A DNA stretch of 64,000 nt from Sinorhizobium meliloti. GTDB taxonomy: Bacteria; Pseudomonadota; Alphaproteobacteria; Rhizobiales; Rhizobiaceae. The stretch lies in the NCBI RefSeq assembly GCF_035610345.1, contig NZ_CP141214.1, positions 528,230-592,229 of the forward strand, read 5' to 3'. Shown in pieces: positions 25,473-34,064 of this stretch (its first letter is position 1; every line of letters begins with the position of its first letter). Position numbers and translations under genes: made by a program. Below the pieces are notes generated by a model that had not been told where the DNA came from, did not search any database, and saw only the letters and a program-made list of their open reading frames with translations.

Positions 25473-27236
25473 CTAGATGGAGACTCCCGCCTCGCGGAGT
25501 CCCTCCACCATCCGGTCCATTAGATGGGGATCTTGGTAGGGTAAAGATCGCCTCAGGTGATCGACGGAAAAGCTCGGATTGACCCCCAGTACTTCCCGCC
25601 AATAGCCCCGCGCTTCTTCGTGCCGCCCGGTACGACCATAAAGGCAGGCAAGATAGAAGCGCGTCATGTCCGATCGAGGCGCAAGCATCAGACGACGTTT
25701 GAAGGCGACCTCGGCCTCGTCAAAACGCCCGAGATTCAACAAGGCCCTCCCTTGGAAATGCAGTGACAGGTCGAATTGCGGATCCAACCGGTGGGCTCGT
25801 GTGTACAGCGCCAGCGCCTCTTCGTGCCGGCCCTGGAAATCCCGTATGGTGCCGAGTGCCGTATAGGCGTTGGCGGAATTGGGGTCGAGTTCGATCGCTC
25901 GCTCGGCAGCGTGCTCCGCTTCGTCCAGACGCCGCATCCAGGAAAGGGCAAGCGCGAGTGTGTAATGGCCTTGCGGCTCGGTATCGTCGGTATCGATGGC
26001 CTTTTGGGCCAGTTCGCGCGCCTGTGTGAGATTGTCGGGCGTCGCGCCGTTCCACTGATTGATGAAGTCGGTCAAGGCAATGATCGAAAGCGAAGCATGG
26101 GCAGCCGCCATCCCTGGATCGATCTCGAGGACGCGGTGCAGCATGCGGCGGGCGTCCATGGACGACAGCGCGCTGAACTGCAGGATCGCCTGACGGGAGC
26201 GGACGAGCAGATCGTAGGCCTGCGGGTCGACCTTGCCGCGGCTCTCGCGCCGCTCCTCTTCGCCGGCCGTCAGCTTCACGCGCAGCGCGCTGACGATGGT
26301 GCGCGTCACCTCGTCCTGTACGGCGAAGATATCTTCAAGCCCGCGATCGTAGCGCTCGGCCCACAAATGGCCGCCGGTCGTACCGTCGATCATCTGAGCG
26401 TTGATGCGGATGCGATCGGCTGCCCTGCGCACGCTGCCTTCCAAGACGTAGCGTACACCGAGTTCCCGGCTCACCTTGCGGATGTCCGGCGTCTTGCCTT
26501 TGTAGGCGAAAGAGGAATTCCGGGCGATTACGAAAAGGCCGGAAACCTTCGAGAGATCGGTGATGATGTCTTCGGTGATGCCATCGGCGAAATAACCTTG
26601 TTCCGGGTCGCCGGACATATTGTCGAATGGAAGGACGGCAATGGACGGCTTCGCCGGAAGCTGCGGGGGCGGTTCGGCAGCAATTTCATGGGGCTCGCTC
26701 GTGCGGTCGTTAGGCGACCAGGTCCAGATGTGCACCGGCCGCTCGATGTTCTTGACTTCATGATAACCGCTGTCGACGAAGTCGATGTCGGTGCGACCAT
26801 GCACATATTCATGAATTCCATCAGAAATCGCCACGCCGCCGGGATCGGCAAGCGCCTCGATACGGGCAGCTACATTGACCCCGTCGCCGAAAAGATCGCT
26901 GTCCTCAACCATGATGTCGCCGAGGTTGACACCGACGCGCAGTACGATAGCCCGGTCTTCCGGCAGGTCTCTATTGGCAGCCGCCATCGCCTGTTGAAGT
27001 GCTGCAGCGCATTCGACGGCGTTGACCGCACTGCCGAATTCAACGAGCACGCCGTCGCCAGTCCTCTTGAAGACACGGCCCTGGTGAATGCCGACGAGCG
27101 GCTCCAGCACCTCTTTCCACCGAGCCATAAGCAATGTGTGCGTGCTTTTTTCGTCCCGCTCCATGAGCCGGCTGTAACCGACCGCGTCAGCGGCCAGAAT
27201 GGCTGCAAGCCGACGTCTGATGGGTTCTTTGGCCAT
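25473..27236 (-). CDS. Class III adenylate cyclase with TolB-like and TPR regions
   Basis: A 587-residue protein. An N-terminal class III cyclase domain (about residues 8-165) has LAADAVGYSRLM with the first metal aspartate, RTGDGVLVEF with the second, and FGDGVNVAARIE for catalysis. A central region with IAVLPFDNMSGDPEQ and FADGITEDI (about 195-340) is common in rhizobial cyclases and resembles TolB-N. The C-terminal third contains TPR-like repeats (AIELDPNSANAYTALG and similar). S. meliloti carries many such cyclases, some affecting nodulation signals. ATG 27236 is chosen over TTG 27242. Confidence 0.9.
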   Translation of the reverse strand: MAKEPIRRRLAAILAADAVGYSRLMERDEKSTHTLLMARWKEVLEPLVGIHQGRVFKRTGDGVLVEFGSAVNAVECAAALQQAMAAANRDLPEDRAIVLRVGVNLGDIMVEDSDLFGDGVNVAARIEALADPGGVAISDGIHEYVHGRTDIDFVDSGYHEVKNIERPVHIWTWSPNDRTSEPHEIAAEPPPQLPAKPSIAVLPFDNMSGDPEQGYFADGITEDIITDLSKVSGLFVIARNSSFAYKGKTPDIRKVSRELGVRYVLEGSVRRAADRIRINAQMIDGTTGGHLWAERYDRGLEDIFAVQDEVTRTIVSALRVKLTAGEEERRESRGKVDPQAYDLLVRSRQAILQFSALSSMDARRMLHRVLEIDPGMAAAHASLSIIALTDFINQWNGATPDNLTQARELAQKAIDTDDTEPQGHYTLALALSWMRRLDEAEHAAERAIELDPNSANAYTALGTIRDFQGRHEEALALYTRAHRLDPQFDLSLHFQGRALLNLGRFDEAEVAFKRRLMLAPRSDMTRFYLACLYGRTGRHEEARGYWREVLGVNPSFSVDHLRRSLPYQDPHLMDRMVEGLREAGVSI

Positions 27237-27352
27237 AGGCAATGGCGCCTTCCTAGTGCCCGCGGATCAAAAATACTGCCGTCGATTCGGCGGTTCGCGC
27301 ATTGATGCGCTCTCGCGTCAAACATGCAGAACCACTTCGCGAGGAGCAGAAT

Positions 27353-27655
27353 TCAGACTTGCACCAAAAGTGCCCGTGCGAGCTCTTCCCATTCTTTATC
27401 GACCGTCAAGGTCGACGGTGTGGTACCGCATCGGCGATACCAATATTCGGCGTTCGATTGATCACCTTCCTTGCGATGGAGATAGGCATGCACACGCATG
27501 CCCGCGCTATCCTCGTGCTCCTGCGCGCGTTCGTGCGCCTTGTCCCAATCGCCCTTTCCATCCCACCACAGCGCCTGCAGCGCATGGCTTAGACCGGCGG
27601 GCGGCTGTGGCTTGGCAAGCGAATCTCGGAAAACCTGCAAATCCAAATCATCCAT
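27353..27655 (-). CDS. Conserved hypothetical protein, ~100 residues
   Basis: A 100-residue acidic soluble protein (MDDLDLQVFRDSLAKPQPP). The central part LQALWWDGKGDWDKAHERAQ, followed by AYLHRKEGD and AEYWYRRCG, reads like a single helical-hairpin module related to TPR/Sel1-type repeats. I recall short proteins of this kind in rhizobia but know no function. It is 117 bases upstream of the cyclase on the same strand and could be co-transcribed. The start at 27655 is the first ATG of the conserved-looking part; its ribosome binding site is poor. Confidence 0.6.
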   Translation of the reverse strand: MDDLDLQVFRDSLAKPQPPAGLSHALQALWWDGKGDWDKAHERAQEHEDSAGMRVHAYLHRKEGDQSNAEYWYRRCGTTPSTLTVDKEWEELARALLVQV

Positions 27656-27779
27656 CCTCGTAAAACCGAACTCCGATAATACGCTCGCCCGGCCCCGAGC
27701 GGTAGCGTGCATCGGGCGATATTCGGAGTACGCCTACCTTGCCGGGAAGGATCGAAATCGGGCGCCTCATGCAATCCCG

Positions 27780-28004
27780 CTATCCCGCATCAAACCGCGC
27801 AAGCATCTTCTTGAGGAGCAAGTTCTGTGCATGAAGCTGTTCCGCCAGCGGCCTCCTGAGCCGCTCGTTGTCTGCGTCAAGGGCAGCGAGCTCATCGAGG
27901 GAGATCCACGCCGTTCGGCGCCGCGGCATTCCTGACGGTGCACCAATACAGTCCTTTTCCGCGCGCTTCAACGCCTCCACGTGCGAGGCGGCTCTATGCC
28001 TCAC
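27780..28004 (-). CDS. Short SyrB-like C-terminal coiled-coil protein
   Basis: A 74-residue protein whose second half, ISLDELAALDADNERLRR followed by PLAEQLHAQNLLLKKML, parallels the C-terminal end of the SyrB-type protein just upstream (LADLVRLEEENQRLRKLL, then REENAELRKRL). Both have leucine heptads and acidic/basic spacing typical of a coiled coil. The DNA-binding half of SyrB is missing and the N-terminus is basic (MPRRRTAW). It could be a small independent family member or the remains of a decayed copy. It lies 118 bases downstream of syrB on the same strand. Confidence 0.5.
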   Translation of the reverse strand: MRHRAASHVEALKRAEKDCIGAPSGMPRRRTAWISLDELAALDADNERLRRPLAEQLHAQNLLLKKMLARFDAG

Positions 28005-28122
28005 GCGCCAACTCGCTTGCCTTTCGCGAGGTGAAGGCAGGGAACAACAGCGCAGGATTTTGCCGGCATTGATGCGAAACCGGGAGCGAATTCAGGTGGC
28101 GAGCCGCGCGTTCCGGTCGTGA

Positions 28123-28578
28123 TTAATCCAGCCCAAGCCTCTTGCGCAGTTCGGCATTTTCCTCTCGCAATTTTTCCACCAGAAGCTTGCGGAGCCTCTG
28201 GTTTTCTTCTTCGAGCCGAACAAGATCCGCCAGCTCTTCGCCGGCGGGAAGAGGCTTCTCGGCCCTGTGCTCAACCGGCTTAACGGTCCGCTTCCACTGA
28301 TAGTAGGTTTGCTCCGAAATGCCGGCACTCTTGATAGCGTTTCTGAGTGTACCTTTGCCTTCGGCGACTTGCGTCTCTATCAGCTTGAGCTTCTCGTTTC
28401 TCTCTTGTTCGCTATACCTCCTCGGTTTAGCGGCCGGCGCCTCTGATACAGCTCGCCCCGATTCGGCAGCCGCCTTCCGGCGCCGTGGCGACCTCTTCTT
28501 CTTAGCCGCTGATGCCTTCACGTCGGCGTCCGGCGCTACGGCCGCAGCAATTGACCCGGTGTTATTCTCGTCAGCCAT
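28123..28578 (-). CDS. syrB: SyrB-type symbiotic regulator
   Basis: A 151-residue protein matching my recollection of S. meliloti SyrB in length and layout. A low-complexity Ala/Lys N-terminus contains AAKKKRSPRRRKAA. A transposase-derived helix-turn-helix follows (RRYSEQERNEKLKLI, then GISEQTYYQWKR, about residues 58-100), and a C-terminal leucine-rich coiled coil ends in ELRKRLGLD. SyrB is described as a negative regulator of syrM in the nodulation network; the function of this copy is inferred. ATG 28578 has AAGGAAGGG about 8 bases upstream. Several SyrB-like paralogs exist in Sinorhizobium, so the exact symbol is uncertain. Confidence 0.75.
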   Translation of the reverse strand: MADENNTGSIAAAVAPDADVKASAAKKKRSPRRRKAAAESGRAVSEAPAAKPRRYSEQERNEKLKLIETQVAEGKGTLRNAIKSAGISEQTYYQWKRTVKPVEHRAEKPLPAGEELADLVRLEEENQRLRKLLVEKLREENAELRKRLGLD

Positions 28579-28883
28579 CAGCAATACCCTTCCTTAGTCA
28601 TCTCTTGTTTTCTGCTGAGTGCACCACAGAGTCAACACAACCACCAAACACCCGCTTTACAGATAGTTGATGGACCCCCGTACTAGCGAGCCATGGTGCC
28701 TGCAGCGCAGTCGTACCCGTCGGCCACTGCACCGCGCACCAGTTGCGAATGTGGGCTGTTGCAATGCTCACCTCACCTCCATCTTGTTCGGTTAAGGCGG
28801 GAGGTGTGTGCGACAAGTCACAGTACGGGATGCTAGGGGTGGCCCTGCGGGCGGGGGTCAAGCCACTAACAGGAGACTTCTCG
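28579..28883. promoter_or_regulatory. Divergent region between syrB and glycanase genes
   Basis: A 305-base divergent region. An AGGAG at 28871-28875 is the ribosome binding site of the downstream gene. No nod box, no recognisable sigma-54 site and no strong inverted repeat were found. Frames crossing it on either strand lack a ribosome binding site or recognisable motifs. Confidence 0.4.
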
Positions 28884-30281
28884 ATGAGCAGAACTGTCAC
28901 GAATGCCCCAGGCGAGCCGCTGTCCTATAGCGGTAGTTCTACGGCATGGTTTTCCGCCAGCGCGTCGGGACCGGTGCTCTACGGAACGGCCGGCAACGAT
29001 TCGATGTGGGCTGACAGTTCCACCGATGTCACTATGGTCGGGGGCACAGGCGACGATATCTACTATCTTTATTCGGGGGCCAACCGAGCCTCTGAGGCGC
29101 CCGGCGCCGGCCTCGATACCATCAAGACCTGGATGAGCTATTCCCTGCCGGAGAATTTCGAAAACCTGACGGTCACCGGCGCCGAAGGTTTTGGCTTCGG
29201 CAATAGTGCCGACAACATCATCAGCGGTGGTTCAGGCAGCCAGACGATCGATGGTGGCACCGGCAACGACATCCTCATCGGGGCGGGTGGTGCAGACACT
29301 TTCGCTTTCAAAAGGGGCAGCGGTAGCGACCTGATCAGCGACTTCGGCGCCGACGATATGGTGAGGCTCGAAGATTATGGTTTCACGTCATTCGACCACA
29401 TTCTTGGCAACGTTGCCCAGGAAGGCGGGGATCTCAGGCTCAGCCTCACCGATGGCGAGAGTCTCGTCTTTGCAAATACGACCGCCGATCAGCTGCAGGC
29501 GAGCCAGTTCAGCCTGGCGCTGGACCGATCCGTTCTGACGCAGACCTTCTCCGACGACTTCAACTCGCTTCAGCTCAACGACGGCACCAGCGGTGTCTGG
29601 GACCCGAAGTACTGGTGGGCACCCGAAAGGGGCGCGACCCTCACCGGTAACGACGAGCTGCAATGGTACGTCAATCCGGCCTATCAGCCGACCGCCTCGG
29701 CCAATCCATTCTCCGTGACGGACGGCGTTCTGACGATCACCGCCAAGCCGGCCTCGCAGGCGATCCAAGCCGAAACCAACTGGTATGATTATACCTCCGG
29801 CATGCTGACGACCTACTCGTCATTTGCTCAGACTTACGGCTACTTCGAGATGCGCGCCGACATGCCCGATGATCAGGGGGCGTGGCCGGCATTCTGGCTG
29901 CTGCCGGCCGACGGCACCTGGCCGCCGGAACTGGATGTGGTCGAAATGTACGGCCAGGATCCAAATACGGTCATCGCCACCGTGCATTCCAATGAGACCG
30001 GTTCGCAGACCAGCATCGCAAGCGCAGCCAGGGTCACCGATACAAGTGGCTTTCACAAATATGGTGTGCTTTGGACGGAAGAGGAGATCGTCTGGTACTT
30101 CGACGATACCGCGATCGCACGCGCCGACACCCCCTCGGACATGCACGATCCGATGTACATGCTTGTCAATCTGGCGGTCGGCGGGATGGCTGGCCCCCCG
30201 GACGACGGGCTCATGGACGGCGCCGAAATGAAGGTCGACTATGTCAAGGCCTATTCGCTCGACGCCGATTGGCACATCTGA
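28884..30281 (+). CDS. eglC: Secreted RTX endo-1,3-1,4-beta-glycanase, GH16 family
   Basis: A 465-residue protein of the ExsH/EglC type. The N-terminal ~200 residues contain RTX-like nonapeptides (LYGTAGND, GGTGDDIYYL, IDGGTGNDILIGAGGADTF), which bind calcium and mark export through a type I system such as PrsDE, without a signal peptide. The C-terminal ~250 residues are a GH16 domain with catalytic motif E349-L-D351-V-V-E354. Such enzymes cleave succinoglycan-like exopolysaccharide or mixed-linkage glucan and influence symbiosis and biofilm. The start has AGGAG 8 bases upstream. Its length equals what I remember for S. meliloti EglC. Confidence 0.85.
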   Translation: MSRTVTNAPGEPLSYSGSSTAWFSASASGPVLYGTAGNDSMWADSSTDVTMVGGTGDDIYYLYSGANRASEAPGAGLDTIKTWMSYSLPENFENLTVTGAEGFGFGNSADNIISGGSGSQTIDGGTGNDILIGAGGADTFAFKRGSGSDLISDFGADDMVRLEDYGFTSFDHILGNVAQEGGDLRLSLTDGESLVFANTTADQLQASQFSLALDRSVLTQTFSDDFNSLQLNDGTSGVWDPKYWWAPERGATLTGNDELQWYVNPAYQPTASANPFSVTDGVLTITAKPASQAIQAETNWYDYTSGMLTTYSSFAQTYGYFEMRADMPDDQGAWPAFWLLPADGTWPPELDVVEMYGQDPNTVIATVHSNETGSQTSIASAARVTDTSGFHKYGVLWTEEEIVWYFDDTAIARADTPSDMHDPMYMLVNLAVGGMAGPPDDGLMDGAEMKVDYVKAYSLDADWHI

Positions 30282-30313
30282 GCAAGGAAAGCAGATCTGA
30301 GCCAGGAAAGAAG
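30276..30313. repeat. 19-bp tandem duplication at the end of eglC
   Basis: ATCTGAGCAAGGAAAGCAG (30276-30294) is followed directly by ATCTGAGCCAGGAAAGAAG (30295-30313), with two mismatches. The first copy contains the eglC stop codon. Confidence 0.8.
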
Positions 30314-30323
30314 TTTCCAAGGA

Positions 30324-30350
30324 GACCGGCAGCGCAAGGATCTGCCGGTC
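30324..30350 (+). terminator. Probable terminator hairpin after eglC
   Basis: A 9-bp perfect stem, GACCGGCAG and CTGCCGGTC, encloses a 9-base loop 43 bases after the eglC stop. No uridine run follows, so termination may be incomplete. Confidence 0.6.
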
Positions 30351-30569
30351 AGAATGGATCGGCAGAACCCGCTTTCGCTAAACTGTTCCCTTTGGAACTG
30401 CGGGTTTCCCAGTGACGGTCATAAATTAGAGCTTGGAACCCGAAACTTGCAGAAGCGGCTCGTGCACCAAAAGGAAGGCGCACATGGCGTGAATGGGTTC
30501 ATAGGGCCCATCAATACGGTCATTGCCGCTATCCGCGTGTGCTTAATTTCACCGCGGGAGGGGATTATC

Positions 30570-30779
30570 ATGGAGCCGGTAACGCTTGTACTGACGGTAT
30601 GCCTTTTGTCGGCACCCGAAAAGTGCCGTGAGGAGCGCCTGGAGCTCGAGATCCAAGACTCGTTGACGCAATGTATGTTCCGTTCCGTCATGTATGTCAG
30701 CAACTGGTCTGGACAGCATCCAGGCCTGAGCGTCAGAAAATGGCGTTGCGAGCTACCCGTTGCCAGCCGAGATGCCTGA
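30570..30779 (+). CDS. Small conserved-type hypothetical protein with three cysteines
   Basis: A 69-residue protein starting MEPVTLVLTVCLLS, with GGAGG 7 bases upstream, which argues for a real gene. After a short hydrophobic N-terminus it has C19, C35 and C60 in a polar, tryptophan-containing context (YVSNWSGQHPG, RKWRCELP). I recall similar ~60-70 residue proteins in Rhizobiaceae with no known function. The N-terminus could act as a short export signal or anchor, but it is too short to be sure. It stands alone between the glycanase and the siderophore operon. Confidence 0.6.
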   Translation: MEPVTLVLTVCLLSAPEKCREERLELEIQDSLTQCMFRSVMYVSNWSGQHPGLSVRKWRCELPVASRDA

Positions 30780-31120
30780 ATGCGTTCCGTCACGCTTGGC
30801 GCAGATGGATTGCAGGCCAGGTTGAATCCGCTGGACCTGCCTAGCATTGCGGGCCCGGACCAGCCTCAGAGTGTCCATCGCTTTGAGCGGATGCGAACCG
30901 CCCGCCCACCAATAGCTTCCACTGTCGAGAGTGTCCCAGCGCCAGCGATTTTGCGGCTCCTGCATCCATTGAGGACCACGACGCCGACACGTGAGACCTT
31001 CGCACTTCTATGCCGGGCATCGGCGAACACGCCGTCGATCAGCAGCTGTAGCGTCGGAGAACACATTACAGATCGGCTGCGGCACTCCAGGCCCCACGTG
31101 GCAAGCTTCCCGTCAATATA
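30780..31120. other. Intergenic stretch without a supported gene
   Basis: A 341-base stretch between the small plus-strand gene and the 3' end of the siderophore operon (minus). Short frames cross it, but none has a ribosome binding site or recognisable motif, and I see no RNA gene or strong hairpin. Confidence 0.4.
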
Positions 31121-32188
31121 TTATGCGATTTTCCCTCTTTCCCAGTACCAAGCGACATACATCTTCCTGCGATCATGTTGCCGCGCTTTGAGGAAGGTCC
31201 TGATGGCTCGTATGTCTCTTCGTTCGCACGCAACCCAAACAAACGTTTCGGCATCGACGGCTTCTATCGCTGCTTTCGCCTCGGACACGAGAACGTCGGC
31301 AGCATCTTCCGGGTAGCTCCGCCTGTGTAACCAACGCACGTCGAGCACGCCATCGGTCGGAAGCGGTTGCTCTTCCGCCTTGTCCTCAACCTCGATCATG
31401 GCACGTATATGCGTTTCAGCCGGAGCCTCTGCCGCGATCCGTGCTATGGCCGGTAGGGCGCTCTCGTCACCGATCAGCAAAATGGAACGCTCCGCCGGCA
31501 GGCCGCCTGCGCCTGGCCCTAACAGGGCGGCCACGTCCCCGGGCTGCGCGTCGCGCGCAAAGTCTGCACCCGGAGTCGGTACGCCAGGAGCGGGATGCTG
31601 CAAGAAATCGATCCACAATTCGCCCCGATCCAAATCGACGGCACGGATGGTATAGACACGAACCAGAAGCGTGTTCTCGCCTTCCGGCCACGCTATGCGG
31701 CCGTCTTCCCGCGAGCCGGGCCATACCGGCGGTTTGCCCTTCGGCGGCACCAGCAGGCGGACATGCATGTCGCCGCCCACAAAAGGCGTCACATCGGCGC
31801 AGGAAAATAACACGCGACGCATATGCGGAGTGACATCGTGCGCCGAGACGACGGTCACCTCATGAAGGTTCGGCAGCACCGACAGGGACATCGATTCCAA
31901 CCAGGTCAATTCGAACGGTTGGTCTTCGGCGAAATAGAAAAGATGTTCCGCCAGGATCGTGCGGCTCATGTGCAGCATTTCGCGCGTCGGGCAGTCGAGC
32001 TCGATCGACAGGCCCGCGTTTGCAATGCCGATGCGAGCGACGCCGAGCTCGCTTCGCAGCACCGCCAGGTCGTCTATCCGTTCGACCTCGGCATGTTCGA
32101 CAAAATGCTCGCAGATCTCGTCGAGCATATCGGCAGCGCTGCCGCAGACCGCTACGCCGGACAGTTTGAATGAATGAATTGCGTTCAT
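31121..32188 (-). CDS. Siderophore-interacting ferric reductase with N-terminal DUF2218
   Basis: A 355-residue cytoplasmic flavoprotein. Residues about 1-95 form a DUF2218 domain (ADMLDEICEHFVEHAEVER, EMLHMSRTILAEHLFYFAED). The rest is a SIP/ViuB reductase with the FAD-binding motif RVYTIRAVD and the GPGAGGLPA loop, ending in the SIP-type WERGKIA. Such proteins release iron from imported ferric siderophore by reduction. It is the last gene of the uptake operon, and its start overlaps the ATPase stop as ATGA, so import and release are translated together. Confidence 0.9.
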   Translation of the reverse strand: MNAIHSFKLSGVAVCGSAADMLDEICEHFVEHAEVERIDDLAVLRSELGVARIGIANAGLSIELDCPTREMLHMSRTILAEHLFYFAEDQPFELTWLESMSLSVLPNLHEVTVVSAHDVTPHMRRVLFSCADVTPFVGGDMHVRLLVPPKGKPPVWPGSREDGRIAWPEGENTLLVRVYTIRAVDLDRGELWIDFLQHPAPGVPTPGADFARDAQPGDVAALLGPGAGGLPAERSILLIGDESALPAIARIAAEAPAETHIRAMIEVEDKAEEQPLPTDGVLDVRWLHRRSYPEDAADVLVSEAKAAIEAVDAETFVWVACERRDIRAIRTFLKARQHDRRKMYVAWYWERGKIA

Positions 32189-33027
32189 GCGCGACTCTCC
32201 TTTTGTGGTGCATCGCTCGTGTCGTCGATGACGGCCATCCGGTGTCGCCCGATCGGCAGCATGATCGGCCGGCCCGAGGTGGGATCGCTGATGACGCGAC
32301 TGTCGAGGCCGAAAACATGCCGCACGGTCTCTTCGGTGAGCACCTCTTCCGGAGTGCCCGAAATGTGCACGCGCCCACCGGCAATCGCCACGAGATGGTC
32401 GGCATAGCGGGCAGCAAGGTTGAGATCGTGCAGCACCATGACCACCGTCGTTCCACGCGTGCTGTTTAGATCGGTCAGCAGATCGAGCACCTCGATCTGA
32501 TGGTTGATGTCGAGAAAGGTCGTCGGCTCGTCGAGCAGCAGGATCTCGGTCTGCTGCGCGAGTGCCATGGCGATCCAGACCCGCTGCCTTTGGCCGCCGG
32601 AGAGCTCGTCGATCGGCCGTTCGGCAAGGTCGAACGTCTTTGTCGCCTCAAGCGCGCGGTCGACCGCCTCGTCGTCTTGTCGCGTCCAGCGGGAAAACAG
32701 GCTTTGATGCGGATGCCGTCCCCTGCTGACGAGGTCGGCCACGATAATGCCTTCCGGCGCGATCGGCGATTGCGGCAGCAGACCCAGCGTCCGGGCGAGG
32801 TCTCGCGACGGTGTCCGGTGGATGGACTTGCCGTCGAGGAGAACTTGTCCCTTGCTGGGCGCGATCAGCCGCGAGAGCGTGCGAAGACACGTGGACTTGC
32901 CACAGGCATTTGCGCCGACGATCACCGTGATTTTGCCCGGAGGAATGGTGAGGTCGAGCGCATGCAGGATTTCTGTATTGTCGTAGCCGGCCGTCAATCC
33001 GCTGGCGACGAGCAGATGATCGGTCAT
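32185..33027 (-). CDS. Ferric-siderophore ABC transporter ATPase (FecE/FepC type)
   Basis: A 280-residue ATPase with Walker A GANACGKST (38-46), signature LSGGQRQRVWIAMA, Walker B EILLLDEPTTFLDI and switch histidine VLHDLNLAARYAD. The SRGRHPHQ segment after the Q-loop is typical of iron-siderophore ATPases. It overlaps both neighbours by four bases (ATGA at each end). The C-terminus (MLPIGRHRMAVIDD) is slightly longer than usual. Confidence 0.94.
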   Translation of the reverse strand: MTDHLLVASGLTAGYDNTEILHALDLTIPPGKITVIVGANACGKSTCLRTLSRLIAPSKGQVLLDGKSIHRTPSRDLARTLGLLPQSPIAPEGIIVADLVSRGRHPHQSLFSRWTRQDDEAVDRALEATKTFDLAERPIDELSGGQRQRVWIAMALAQQTEILLLDEPTTFLDINHQIEVLDLLTDLNSTRGTTVVMVLHDLNLAARYADHLVAIAGGRVHISGTPEEVLTEETVRHVFGLDSRVISDPTSGRPIMLPIGRHRMAVIDDTSDAPQKESRA

Positions 33028-34064
33028 AAAGCCCCCCCTATCCGATTGATGCGAACGATGAGATAGATCAGGTAGGGTGCGCCAAGCGCCCCGGTTACGA
33101 CGCCCACAGGGTAGCGGCTCGGCAGAAGGTGCTGCCCGACATAATCGGCGGCAAGCACGAGAAGGGCGCCCGTCAGTGCAGACGGGATCAGCACCGAGCC
33201 GGCGTTTCGCGCGATCCGGCCGGCGATCGGGCCTGACAGGAAAGCGACGAAGGCGATCGGCCCCGTTGCCGCGGTCGCCGACGCGATCAATCCGACCGCG
33301 GCGACAATCACCAGCATCCTTGTATGCGAGACCCTCGTTCCAAGAGCGGCCGCCGTATCGTCGCCCAGCCGCAATGTCTCGAGATCGCGACCGCGAACGA
33401 GCAGTAGCGCCCCGAAGAACAGGAGGGCGAGCAGAAGCGGCAGCGCCTGGCCAAGCTGAGCGCCGTTGACGCTGCCGGTAAGCCAACGCATCGCTTCCTG
33501 CAAATTCCAGGCAGGCGCCGATTGAAGGATATAGGCGATGACACTTTGCAGCATGGCGGAAACGCCAATTCCGACAAGAATCAGCCTGGTGCCGGCGACC
33601 CCATTGCGGAAGGAAAGGCCATAGACGAGCAGCGCCACGGCAAGTCCTGCTACGACAGCGATAACCGAAACCATCGGCCCGTGCATGGACAGGACTACAA
33701 TGGCGAAAACGGCAGCCGCCCCAGCGCCAGAGGTAATCCCGATGATATCGGGACTGGCGAGCGGATTGCGCAACATGACCTGAAACGCCACGCCGCCCAG
33801 TCCAAAGCATATTCCTGCAAGGATTGACAGCACGGCGCGCGGCAGCCTCAGTTGCCCCACCGTAAAGGATGCGCCCGAAACCGGTTCACCGAGGAGCGCG
33901 CGCAGAACATCGCTCGGCGGCGTGACGGATTGCCCAACCGACAAGGTGACGGCGAAGACCACTGCGACCAGGGTCAGCAACACCGCGAGAATGACAGCGT
34001 GCCTGCGCGCGCTTTTTCTGCGGTGTGCGATCACGACGCCGAGGGTGGATGAGGGAACTGTCAC
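33024..34064 (-). CDS. Ferric-siderophore ABC transporter permease (FepG/FecD type)
   Basis: A 346-residue FecCD-family permease with about nine to ten hydrophobic helices. Family motifs include RLPRAVLSILAGICFGLGGVAFQ and the coupling region LGTRVSHTR. It starts with GTG at 34064, which overlaps the stop of the preceding permease as GTGA; no ATG is available near the conserved N-terminus. Partner of the next permease as a heterodimer. Confidence 0.92.
   Translation of the reverse strand: MTVPSSTLGVVIAHRRKSARRHAVILAVLLTLVAVVFAVTLSVGQSVTPPSDVLRALLGEPVSGASFTVGQLRLPRAVLSILAGICFGLGGVAFQVMLRNPLASPDIIGITSGAGAAAVFAIVVLSMHGPMVSVIAVVAGLAVALLVYGLSFRNGVAGTRLILVGIGVSAMLQSVIAYILQSAPAWNLQEAMRWLTGSVNGAQLGQALPLLLALLFFGALLLVRGRDLETLRLGDDTAAALGTRVSHTRMLVIVAAVGLIASATAATGPIAFVAFLSGPIAGRIARNAGSVLIPSALTGALLVLAADYVGQHLLPSRYPVGVVTGALGAPYLIYLIVRINRIGGAL

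Noticed and set aside
28598..28900. Open frame of 100 residues on the minus strand between syrB and eglC
   Set aside because: No ribosome binding site or conserved motif, and it overlaps the eglC start region.
30753..30965. 70-residue minus-strand frame (MQEPQNRWRWD...)
   Set aside because: It overlaps the better supported small plus-strand gene and has no ribosome binding site; it could be a remnant, but I cannot support it.
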